Assembly (NCBI GenBank): GCA_029834535.1
Contig: JAQMWT010000107.1
Location: forward strand, 1 to 41,183
DNA from: Chrysophaeum taylorii
Lineage: Eukaryota; Sar; Pelagophyceae; Pelagomonadales; Pelagomonadaceae
Direction: 5' to 3'
DNA length: 41,183 nucleotides
The notes beneath the pieces are model-generated. The model saw nothing but the letters and a program-made list of their open reading frames with translations. It had not been told where the DNA came from and made no database searches. Position 1 is the stretch's first letter. The number at the start of each line of letters is the position of its first letter. A program made the translations under genes and the position numbers. Below, one piece after another: positions 29,109 through 38,099 of the stretch.

Positions 29109-29455
29109 CAGGCCAGTAAGTTCACCTAGCCCCAATCTCTAACCCCAGTAAGTTCACCTGGTCCCAGTAAGTTCACCTAGTCCCAATCTCCAACCCCAGT
29201 AAATTCGGCGTAAACCCACTCGTGCTCACATCCACTCACCCCACTCTCCTTTGAACTCGTCGCTCTCACCCCCGCCAATCTAAGCTGCTCTGATCCGCAC
29301 ACGCCGCTAACCTTTGAGTTTACTCTAAAAACCCCAGCAAGTTCGCTTGGTCCCAGTAAGTTCGCCTGGTCACTTAGTTCACATTGTCCCAATCTCTAAC
29401 CCTAGTAAGTTCACCTGGTTCCAGTAAGTTCACCTGGCCAAGTAAGCTCACCTAC
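29109..29455. repeat. Minisatellite, unit about CCAGTAAGTTCACCTGGT
   Basis: Irregular array of 15-20 bp units (AGTAAGTTCACCTGGTCCC and variants) interrupted by CAATCTCTAACC blocks. Its mirror image is at 37600-38015. Confidence 0.8.
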
Positions 29456-30043
29456 AGTGCGCGTGTAGACGCCGGGAGGGGGCTAATCGGTATTGCGCAG
29501 CACGTGTGGGGTAGGGTGGAGTCGTCGGCTCAGAAGAGCATATCCTCAGGGTTGCCGATCGACAGCCAGCCACGTAGAGCTGGATGTGGCCGAAGACGGG
29601 CTTGGGCAAGAGGACGCCGACCTTGCGGGGCGTCTGCCTCTGGCTCTTGTTGATCGTTTGGCGTCGGTGGGGCTTAAGGGATACAGGTTGGAGGAGCCTC
29701 GGTGACACGACACGATCGATGATGTATCGGGTGCCGTTGCAGTGGCCGTACGACGGGTCGAGGTTGCGAAGACTTTAAGCTCGAGATCAAAGTCAGCATG
29801 CCGTTGGTTGTCAGGGAGTTGAAAACTCGACTGTAAAGAGCGAGGCGTCGTCTTCCGACCCAACATAGTCGGCCGAAAAGAACTCCGACGCCTCGTCTCC
29901 GGAGAAAAAAAGGCCGCGGTCATGCGCGCGTTGTCAGCATCGACAACATCGTTTCGACGGGGCGTGAGAATGGCGCGCTGAAAGAGCCGCCGCGGGTCGT
30001 GAAAACAGTCTGCGAGGTCGCCGTAGACGGCTTGGAGGGTCAC
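29448..30043 (-). pseudogene. Helitron helicase C-terminus (left copy)
   Basis: Minus-strand frames with shifts give AVYGDLADCFHDPRRLFQRA followed by ILTPR and NDVVDADNARM, matching the Helitron Pif1-family stretch before the last helicase motifs. Then comes CNGTRY, and finally RRQTINKSQRQTPRKVGVLL and LPKPVFGHIQLYVA, the motif VI region (usual TINKSQGQT...VFGHGQLYVA). At least two frameshifts. The helicase would unwind DNA during rolling-circle transposition; this copy is dead. Confidence 0.75.
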
Positions 30044-30099
30044 TGTCTGGCTCGCGCGCCTACCTGATCCTTACCCTAAATCGGGGGACAAACAAACAG

Positions 30100-30289
30100 A
30101 CCCCCCTCTTAGCAGTCGACATTTAAAGACAAACAAACAGACGTACTTATCTCCGCCCGTCAGGCACATCCCTCCTACCCCACAAACCCACCCACATCCT
30201 TCATGCTCCCCACACACACCCCCCTCTTAGCAGTCGACATTTAAAGACAAACAAACAGACAGACAAACATCTGTCGATTAGTAGTTAGG
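30100..30289 (-). repeat. Dispersed repeat R, two tandem copies
   Basis: CCCCTCTTAGCAGTCGACAT plus TTAAAGACAAACAAACAGAC occurs at 30104-30142 and 30222-30260, separated by the CATCCTTCATGCTCC block. Ends with GATTAGTAGTTAGG at 30289. Confidence 0.8.
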
Positions 30290-30302
30290 ATTTTGGGTAT
30301 GC

Positions 30303-30691
30303 CTGCGATCGCTAACCGTTGGTTGCGATGGAGGACGGCGCCTAACACGCTTGCTCCCTGCGGCGGCCCCGGGCGTCCCGGAGTGAGACGGTGCCTGCTC
30401 GCCTCCCGGGCTGGCCGGTTAGCACCCGGAAAGTCCGCGCTGGGATGGGGTTCGCTCGGTTGGGCAGAACGCGACGGACAGGCCGATTGTTCGTGGACCA
30501 ACACGTCCGCGACCTGCGACGCTTTTGCACGACCTCGCACAAGACCGCGCGCAGTGGCGGTCCACCATCAACAAGTCCGTCCTCGCCCCTCTGCCCCAAC
30601 TGCGTGAATTTTCTCTGTGATTCCGTACCGGCTCCTGCCGGTCCGGCCTGGTTCCCATGCTCGGGAGAGGTCCGAAGTTAGTTAGTTAGTT
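30303..30691 (+). mobile_element. TTAG-tailed retroposon, copy 2
   Basis: 389 bp flanked by a perfect 13-bp duplication ATTTTGGGTATGC (30290-30302 and 30692-30704). Ends GAAG then TTAG repeats. The 5' segment GCCTCCCGGGCTGGCCGG and the 3' segment GGTCCGGCCTGGTTCCC...GGGAGAGG match copy 1 at 13465. It has about 85 bp more at its 5' end than copy 1, as LINE-type 5' truncation would produce. No coding capacity or clear pol III boxes seen. Confidence 0.75.
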
Positions 30692-30762
30692 ATTTTGGGT
30701 ATGCACGAGAAAATTAAGGGCACCGTAAAGAACGGGTCTTAGAACGCGTTTGATGGCCGCAC

Positions 30763-32175
30763 ATGTCGATCGAAGTCGGAGCCTTCATTGCTGAATCTTT
30801 GGTGTGTCAGAAAGCTCGCACGCCTGAGCCGAAGAGAACCGGTCTCCTGCAACAGCCCTTGTACGATGGCGATGGCGCAGTTCTGTGCATGAGTATGTTT
30901 GGACCCTTGCCCAGTCCAGGTCCCGAGACGTATCTTATCGTGTATTTCGGCCCGTCCTCGCATTTCCTGATTTCGGATGTGCTGCACAAAAAGACCTCTG
31001 AGGCGATCCTTGAGTCCTTTGTCACTCATAATAGAGGGTATTTGCCTCAGCTGATCCGCACGGATAATGGCAAGGAGCTTGTCGACAAGTTGATGCAAGA
31101 GTTTTGTCACCTCTATAACATTCGCTATCAGACTACGTTTCCGCACCATGCCCAGTCGAATCCCGCCGAGCGTGTCAACCGGTTTATCAAGGCCTTCCTT
31201 CGCGCATGCCTTCAGGATCGGAATATCACGGATTGACCCGAGTTTGCTCACTATATCGCGTTTTGCTACAACCGCAAATTCATTCCGGGTACACAGATCT
31301 CTCCGTCCATGCTTCGCCTAAATCGCAAGCCCATGTTGCCGACTGATTACACGCTCATGGATTTGGATGCTCGAAGGTTGCCTAAGACCCGTGCTGATGC
31401 GTAGGCTGAGACTCGAGAAGCGTAAAAGTTATATACAAAAGTTGTGAGCGAGGCCCGTGACAAAGCTCTACGGAAGCAAAAAATAGCCTATAATGCCGAC
31501 CATGTCGATGTCGAATATCAGGAAGGATCGCAGGTTTTGCTGTATATCCCTTTTCTGCAGAACAAATTGCGTCCGGAATGGCGAGGCCCGTTTGTTATCG
31601 TGGAACGCCTCTCGCCGGTCACTTATAAGATCGAGTCCCTTGACTCTCCGCCTGAGCAGCGCTGTGTTCATGTCAGCCAAATCACGCCTGTTAAGGTTCC
31701 TCCGATAGTCGACCGCGCAATTCCCAAACCGCAGGAAACTTTCCGCGACGACGACAAGCATGGCAAGTTCGTCGTTTTCCGGATTCCGGATCGCAAAAAG
31801 TCCAATTGGCGCAAGAAGATTTACGTTGCCGAAGTTTACGAGCCTTATGATTACGAGAATGACCGTGTTGCCTTGCACTTCTAATCTGATCTCGGGCCTC
31901 ATGACAAGGTTTCGTACTTTAAGCCTACCTCCCATCTTTCTACTCGCAAGCTGAAGCCAGAATACAACGATGTCGATGGGCGGAGTTTCACCGACAAGTT
32001 CAAAATCACCACGAGTACTCATTGTGTCACTGACTTTGCTCCACACAAGATCAACGTGTAGATTCCTAAGTTCACGTTGCGCAGCGGTCGGGTTCCTCAC
32101 CCGAACGTCACGCGTGCGTACAAGCAAATCCGTTCACGAGATGCTCGAGATGCGAAGGCTCGCGCTTCGCGCTGA
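30763..32175 (+). pseudogene. pol: Gypsy copy C integrase and tail
   Basis: One frame throughout, with stop codons at 31234-31236 (TGA where element A has Trp), near 31402 and 31420, 31882-31884 (TAA where A has Tyr) and 32056-32058. Keeps CLVCQ-type Cys pair (SLVCQKARTPE), IRTDNGKELVD and NPAERVNRF, but the first catalytic Asp is Ser (CMSMFGPL). It shows that integrase and the C-terminal tail form a single frame in the family, and so locates the frameshift of element A near 11040. Confidence 0.88.
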
Positions 32176-32219
32176 GAGCCGCTCGCTAGGGGCAGCTCGT
32201 AATCTCACTGGGGGAGTCC

Positions 32220-32424
32220 TGTGGCCGGCAGCTCCTGCCTCTTAGGGCTTAACCTAACTCTTAGGGCTTACCCTATTTCTCTCCTCCTGACGTCAGTGCC
32301 ATCCGTGTGGCGACGTCTGACTGTTTCTGTGACATTACGTCACTCCTTTTCTTTATCAATAGTATCTTTCATCATAACAAAGCTCCCAGCCTCGAGTTGA
32401 GAGGCTTGGCGAGCGAGCGCGACC
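32220..32424 (+). repeat. Gypsy-family LTR, 3' truncated (L4)
   Basis: Starts TGTGGCCGGCAGCTCC after the purine tract GGGGGAG. Shares CATAACAAAGC, GAGTTGAGAGG and GGCGAGCG with L3. Contains a perfect CRE palindrome TGACGTCA (32288-32295). Homology stops at about 32424. Confidence 0.8.
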
Positions 32425-32429
32425 CGAAT

Positions 32430-34023
32430 TAATAAGAACAAGGAAAGTGGGGAAGTGGTGGGAAAAGGTGGGGAGAAGGGTGAGGAGCGAAGAGGGGTGG
32501 CGAAGAGAGGTGAGGTGACAGAGTGTGGTGAGGGAGGTGCGACACGAGGCAGTAGCTATTTTCATCGGAGGATGTGTCGCGGAAAAATCAAATAGAGTGC
32601 TTGGATCTACAGCCGCTGTCGCCGGAGGTCCAGCGTGGGCTGTCATAAAACTGGCGTTGGGTGGCATGCACAGTGTGGCCCGGGTGAGGGTGATTTCGCC
32701 ACGAACCCAGTTTGAGTCGACGTCGAGGTCGGCCCACACGAGGAGTGGCACACGCCTGAGCACAATCCGGTCGAAATGGTAGAAGGTGGTGCCGCAGTCG
32801 GAACAACGCGATCGGCGCGAGACAACCAGCGTGCACGAGCCGCAACCCTCAACTAGGATCTTGTGAGCGGGCGTGTGGAAAGACCAGTCCCTGCTTTTGA
32901 CCGGCGCCGTGTGCCACGCACCATTCGTGCCGAAGCACTCCGGATTTGCGCATCGGCAGCAGGCTAGGCCGAATTCTGCGAACCTCTTAGGCTCGCCGTC
33001 CTCGAAGTTGATGAAGGCGACCCGACGCCCTTGAATACAGGCGTCGTCTTTTCATGGACGGCCCATTTGGTCTCGCGCTGCTTTTCCCTAGTACTGTAGA
33101 CATCTTCGAGCGGTATGCTTGTACACTCGGAATAGCACCGAGATGCGGCGCCGCGCCAAGAGGTTCCCGTCGCGCCACCGAAGAAGGCTGGCACCGTCGC
33201 ACATGGCGCCATCAATATTGCGGGCCGCCGCCGCCGCCACGACGGCAGCCGAGACTCTGGGCGACCGGTCACCGCAAGATATGGCGGCACTCAGCTCGTC
33301 CGCGGTATTGTCCATGCTCGGACTTCCCCCAAGTAGCACGACCTCCTTGTCGTGGACGGAGATGGGGTTGCTGTCGGCCTGCTCCTTCACCTCCTTGTCA
33401 TCGAGACCTGGTTGGACATGGTGGCGGTCCGTGCACACCGCACTCGAATAGTCGTCGTTGTTGTCGTGTATCACGATGACTTCGGGGGCTCGCACGTCCG
33501 AGATGTCAGCTGCCTCGTCGCAGTCGGCGCAGTCGCAGTCACCGCCATCGAGCTAGGCGCGACACGTGGACGTCGGGGGGAGGGCAGCTACCTGTTCCAC
33601 ATCAACGGTAGTCACCTGCCTTTTCTCCTCCTGCCTGAGAATCTGGCGCGACCTGTCAACCACGGATCTCAAGTTCTGGCCGGACTTCTTGCGCTTGGTG
33701 CTGAACAGATAGCGCGAGCGAATCGAATTTCGAGAACCGAGGCAGCCGCCCGTCGACTCTATGAGGGGGTCGTCGCCAGCCCGTGCCCGCCGCCCTGCGT
33801 TTCGCAGAGTTCTCTTGAACGTGTTCGTGGCGTCCTGCGTCGCGTCCAGTTCCTCGGCGAGCTGGAACAACCGCCGAAGAACGTCGTCATCGTCAGCAAG
33901 CACACCGTTCCGCCGTTTAGCACGTTTAGCGGCCGCGGCCTTACGTACTCCTTCCTTGCTTGAACTCTGAACTCCGTTCACGCCCGGTTTCTCGAAGGCT
34001 TGGCAGCGACGCAGCTGGCTCAT
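32430..34023 (-). pseudogene. Cys-rich zinc-domain gene remnant
   Basis: Minus strand from ATG 34023. The N-terminal segment (to about 33553) is basic with KRAKRR, a possible nuclear signal, and a charged helix (VLRRLFQLAEELDATQ). Downstream frames give NIDGAMCDGASLLRW and STREKQRETKWAVHEKTTP. After a shift near 33030 comes a cysteine-rich domain: CCRCANPECFG, GCGSCTLV, SRCSDCGTTFYHF, followed by RRVPLLVWADLDVD. The spaced Cys pairs followed by 'F-hydrophobic' resemble zinc-binding domains of large eukaryotic transposon proteins. Ends against the truncated LTR at about 32424. At least three frameshifts. Not assigned to a family. Confidence 0.45.
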
Positions 34024-34105
34024 ACGCCCGCGCCGCCTATCGTTTGAATGATGGGTAGAATAACATCCATCTCATACAACGTCTAATAATTTTGTAATGG
34101 TAGAA

Positions 34106-34172
34106 CGTCAGTCTGTCTTTAAATGTCGACTGCTAAGAGGGGGGTGTGTGTGGGGAGCATGAAGGATGTGGG
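34106..34172 (+). repeat. Dispersed repeat R, inverted copy
   Basis: GTCTTTAAATGTCGACTGCT, AAGAGGGGGG and GGGGAGCATGAAGGATGTGG, then stops abruptly. Confidence 0.8.
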
Positions 34173-34698
34173 TCCATCAAACGTCAGTCTGTCCGTCACA
34201 GCACATCAACGGACCTATACTTTCTGTTCAAATGCCTATGTATGCTCGAAACGGGCCGACAAAATCTGCGTTTTGTAAAGCCGATTTATTTCAAAACGCT
34301 TCACCCGCGGCCTACTTTCTGTTCTTTTGCTAATGTATGTGCCAAAAGGCTATTATAATGTTTTCCTTTGCATGCGAGAGCAGCTGCGGTATTGGAGAGA
34401 GCGAAGTTTGAGCGAGAATCTGGGGTGGTTGCTGTACGTACGTCTCGAGTTCGGATCCTGGTGGTCGATTTGTATGCTGAGTGTAGCCTGGGGAGTGGTG
34501 TGGGTGAAGACGATTTTCGGGTATGTGGTGCGTCTAGGTCCCTGGTTTCGAGTTCGATTCCCGTAGTAAATTGGACGCTGGTAGTCGTAAAAATCGAGAG
34601 TATTTCGAAGAAGAAAACCCTTAGCGTTTCTAAAAAGAAAACCCTTTACCCTTCTTCCTCTTTTTTTGCTATGCAAACCCTCGGCCGATCTTTTTTGA
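34173..34698. other. Gene-free stretch
   Basis: No supported gene. Two tRNA-B-box-like strings (GAGTTCGGATCC at about 34449 and GAGTTCGATTCC at about 34550) do not sit in a foldable tRNA. A direct repeat AAGAAAACCCTT(A/T) lies near 34610 and 34636. Confidence 0.4.
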
Positions 34699-34898
34699 AG
34701 TAAGGTTGACGCGTGCGACGGCGATGGAGCCTTCGCCCGGCAAACGGGACGACGCGCTCGAGCCAGGGACGCTACGCGAGCCTCGACGCCGGCATGGCAT
34801 GCCGGGGTTTTTCTTTCGATGTTCTTTCGGGGTTCTGGCGCGCGCAAAAATGCGACGCGATTTCGCCTTTATTCCGCGCGAACTCTTCGGTACCGCGC

Positions 34899-35425
34899 GA
34901 TGCGTGCCGGCGTCTTCGTCGCCGCTGCGAGCGGCCACCGCCGTCGCGACCGCGGACTCGGACACGCCCGCGGGTTGACGTCCAGTCGACCAACCCGAAT
35001 AAAAACTCCGCGGCCGCTGCGACCGGCCACCGAAATCGAGAAGGGCTTGCCGCGCTCGCGTCTGCGGTCAAAGCCCGCTTCCACGGCCACGACTCGCTCT
35101 TCCGACGGGACGTCCTCGAGAACGCGCGAGACCGAACGAGACTCGACCGTCGACTCGGTGGATCGAACATCGTTTCACCTTCGATACGATGCGTGCCGCC
35201 GGCTTCGTCGCCGCTGCGAGCGGCCACCGCCGTCGCGACCGCGGACTCGGACACGCCCGCGGGTTGACGTCCAGTCGACCAACCCGAATAAAAACTCCGC
35301 GGCGCGGCGCGCCGGCGCTCGACGCGTCTGCCAGCGCTTCGATACGATGCGTGCCGGCGTCTTCGTCGCCGCTGCGAGCGGCCACCGCCGTCCCGACCGC
35401 GGCCTCGGACTCTCCCCCGCGGGCG
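34899..35425. repeat. GC-rich tandem/direct repeat
   Basis: A unit starting GATGCGTGCCGG and continuing CTTCGTCGCCGCTGCGAGCG occurs at 34899, 35188 and 35346. The first two copies share about 116 bp, down to AATAAAAACTCCGCGGC. The third is shorter. Confidence 0.8.
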
Positions 35426-36206
35426 ACAACGGCTCGCCGTAAAGTCGCGGCCTTCGTCGAGCGTCGTCGACCTCGACGTGCGACCGCGATTCGCTTGGTC
35501 GACGGTGGTCGCGCCACGACCTGGGACTGGCCGCGCTCTGGCCATCGCAAACCTCGCGACCTACTGCTGGAGCGCCACGGATCGAAGACCAGGAACAACG
35601 CGGCGACGACCGCGACGAGCGCGCCGCGCGCGCCGCGCCGACGACCGGCCGCGCGCTCGCGCGCGTCACGCGACCGCCCGTGGCCGCGCTCTGGCCATCG
35701 CCGACGGAGACGAAGACGCCACGCTCGCGTCTACGGCGAAGCCCGCTTCCGCGGCACGCCAGCTGCTCTTCCCGCAGCGGCCGTCCTCGACGAACCCTCG
35801 ACCGTCGACCGCGACGGCGCGTCCACTATCTATGGATTATGCGCCACGCCCTCGCATACCGCCCGCCGCCACCCGGCGCCTACCACAAAACTATTGTATA
35901 AGGAAGTAACCACGATAAAAAGCAGCCATCGCATATCCGCGAGTCCAGCAAAAAAACGCAAAGCCGAAAAAAACATAGGCGTAGCGCAACGGAAAGCAAG
36001 GAAAACGGTACACCTAACCCAAAGAAAAATTGGCAGAAACTGGCAGAACCAGGACTGAATTTCAGGGCGTGCGACGGGCAGGTCGTCACTGAACGGCGGC
36101 CCTCGAAGACGTGGGGTCCGGGGGTGCCCCTGAGTTTGGGGCAGACCCCTTGTTGGGGTTCGGGGCTTGCTCCCTGCGCCAGAAAAAAAAACGTGGCCTT
36201 ACTAGT
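35426..36206. other. GC-rich, then low-complexity stretch without supported gene
   Basis: Long open frames in 35426-35900 are Arg/Ala/Pro-rich on both strands, as expected from GC-rich DNA alone. Near 36110-36170 there are short nested G4/C4 hairpins. Confidence 0.4.
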
Positions 36207-36350
36207 CCTATGCGATAGACGGATGTTTGTTTGTGTCTCCGTCTGTCTGTCTGTTTGTCTTTAAATGGGCGCGACTGCGAAAGGGGTGTGTGAGGAACAT
36301 GAAGGATATGGGTGGGTTTGTGGTAAGGGATGTGCCTGACGGGCGGAGAT
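36207..36350 (+). repeat. Dispersed repeat R, right arm, outer copy
   Basis: GTCTGTCTGTCTGTTTGTCT, TTAAATG, AACATGAAGGATATGGGTGG and TGTGCCTGACGGGCGGAGAT, the mirror image of 30140-30275. Confidence 0.75.
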
Positions 36351-36925
36351 GGCGCGCGGGACTAGTGGGGTCATCGCCGAAGTCGTGGGCAGGCGAAGAG
36401 GACGGGCCCCGCCCGTAGGTCGTACGCATGCTGCCGCCGGACGCGCGATGCGACGAAGGGTGACGTCCGCGGGGTCGGGCGGCCTGGGTGGTGTTCCCGA
36501 GGCGGCGACATGGGTGAGGCGGTGAGGGCACAGCGAGCCCGGCCTAATGCGTTGGCGATCCCCACTCACGGTAGATGCGGCGAGTTGGGCCGCCTTTGCC
36601 TCTGAAATTTAGCGCAGCCGCTTGCACCACCAAGGTTCGCGCTTGCAACATTCTGCGCATGTTTGGGCGGCGACGCCGCGCTGGCCTCACCGAGGCACCA
36701 GAGACGAGGCCGGCGACGGTGCCGTAGCTACGTTCCGCTGTTCGACAGGGCCCAAGAAGCCAGGCGGTGGTGCTGTACCCGGCTGGGGGATGATGGCGTC
36801 GATGCCGCGGGCGTGAGCAGGCTATTCAGTGGACTTGCGCTGCGCGCCGATCGACAGGTGACGGTTAGGAGGGACAGGAAGCGCTGGGTGTAGAACGAAC
36901 CCCAAGCGGGGTTGATGTCGTGGTT
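36351..36925. other. Insertion between the two right-arm repeat copies
   Basis: About 575 bp without a counterpart in the left arm. GC-rich, no recognised gene. Confidence 0.4.
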
Positions 36926-36930
36926 GTTTG

Positions 36931-37000
36931 TAACAAACGACTACTAAGAAGGGGGTGTGTGGGGAACATGAAGGATGGGTGGGTTTGTGGGGTTGTTTGT
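36931..37000 (+). repeat. Dispersed repeat R, right arm, inner copy
   Basis: GACTACTAAGAAGGGGGTGT then GGGGAACATGAAGGATGGGT, followed by the CCCTCGATTTAGG block that the left arm also has next to the Helitron part. Confidence 0.75.
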
Positions 37001-37099
37001 CCCTCGATTTAGGTAGGATCAGGTAGGCCCGCGAGCCAGGCGACGGTCTCAAGCCGTAACGCGGCGACTCGAGACTGTCACACGACCCGCGGCGACTCC

Positions 37100-37573
37100 A
37101 GCGCGCCATTCTCACGCCGTCGAAACGATGTTGTCGATGCTGACAACGCGCGCATGACCGCGGCCTTTTTCCCAGAGACAGGCGTGGGTTGGCTTCGGCC
37201 GACTAGGTTGGGTCGGAAGCCGACGCCTACTCTTTAGTCGAGTTTTCGACTCTCGACAACCAACGGCATGCTGACTTTGATCGCGAGCTTAAAGTCTTCC
37301 TGCACCCGTCGCACGCAACCCTGCAACGGTACCAGATACGCATGATCGATCGTGTGGTGTCACCGAGGCTCCTCCAACCTGTATCGTCTTAAGGCCCGCC
37401 GACGCCGAACGATCAACAAGAGCCAGGGCCAGACGCCCCGCGAGGTCGGCGTCCTCTTGCCCAAGCCGTCGCTCTGCCACGTCCGCTCCGCGTGGCTCTC
37501 TGTCGATCGGCAACCCCGAGAATGGCGACTTCTGAGTCGACGACTCCACCCCGCCCGTGCGCAATACCGATAA
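37100..37573 (+). pseudogene. Helitron helicase C-terminus (right copy)
   Basis: Plus-strand frames with shifts contain NDVVDADNARMTAAF-type sequence near 37130, then CNGTR near 37323, then RRTINKSQGQTPREVGVLLP near 37405, here with the canonical Gly that the left copy lacks. The following VFGH block is altered to SLCHVRSAWLS. Less complete than the left copy. Confidence 0.7.
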
Positions 37574-37599
37574 GCCCCCTCCGGCGTCTACACGCGCAC

Positions 37600-38015
37600 T
37601 GTAAGTGAACTTGGGGACCAGGTGACTAACTGGGGTTTGAGATTGGGACTAGGTGAACTCACGTGCTGCCAATACCGATAAGCCTCAGCGTACACGCGCA
37701 CTGTAAGTGAGCTTACTGGACCAGGTGAACAACTGGGGTTTGAGATTGGACTAGGTGAACGGAGAGACCAGGTGAGCTTACTGGGACCAGGTGAACTTAC
37801 TGGTTTTTAGAGTAAACTCAAGGGTTGGCGGCGCGTGCGGATCAAAGCAGCGGATTGGCGGGGGTGGTGACGAGCTCAAGGGTGGGTGTGAGCACAGGCG
37901 GTTTACGCCGAACACTGGGGTTAGAGACGGACTAGGCGAACTTACTGACCAGGTGAACTGCGGGACCAGGTGAAGCTACAGGGTTAGGATTGGGACTAGG
38001 TGAACTGCTGGCCTG
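37600..38015. repeat. Minisatellite, inverted counterpart of 29109-29455
   Basis: Units such as GGGACCAGGTGAACTTACTG repeat irregularly. ACCGATAAGCC is duplicated near 37568 and 37674. Confidence 0.8.
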
Positions 38016-38099
38016 CGCATTTACGTCTTTGTGCATCGTGAACCGTTCTTTACGGGCGTACAATTACAAATTTTGAAAATTGGCGTACGTAATGGGGTA

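Larger units (their letters stand above)
29085..30142 (-). mobile_element. Helitron 3' region, left inverted arm
   Basis: Reverse-complementary to 36990-38060 over roughly 1 kb, with indels. Contains a decayed Helitron helicase C-terminus on the minus strand and a minisatellite tail. A Rep domain and the 5' end are absent, so this is a fragment. Confidence 0.7.
30745..32424 (+). mobile_element. Gypsy copy C: integrase, tail and 3' LTR fragment
   Basis: Collinear with 10110 to about 11800 of element A, starting abruptly inside the integrase zinc domain. The 3' LTR is cut at about 32424. The upstream part of the element is missing. Confidence 0.9.
36990..38060 (+). mobile_element. Helitron 3' region, right inverted arm
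   Basis: Mirror image of 29085-30142: CGATTTAGG.., then the helicase remnant, then the minisatellite tail (37600-38015), with the outermost shared block CTGGCCTGC followed by a TCTTTACGG block. The two arms are in opposite orientation, tails outward. Confidence 0.7.

Noticed and set aside
30100..30289. CRISPR-like array from the repeated R blocks
   Set aside because: Only two copies, unequal spacing, the same blocks dispersed elsewhere, and a eukaryotic context.
777..32058. Stop-codon recoding (frequent single in-frame TAG/TAA within long frames)
   Set aside because: All three stops occur, together with frameshifts, and diverged copies carry sense codons of several different kinds at the same sites. 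Ordinary decay explains this better.
34440..34565. tRNA gene or tRNA-derived SINE suggested by two B-box-like strings and TAGCCTGGGGAGTGG
   Set aside because: The bases around TTCGATT do not form a T-stem and no acceptor stem can be drawn; no flanking duplication was found.
34713..36058. Long open frames on both strands in the GC-rich block
   Set aside because: Arg/Ala/Pro/Ser-rich translations in several frames at once, no domain, and tandem repeats underneath; expected from composition.
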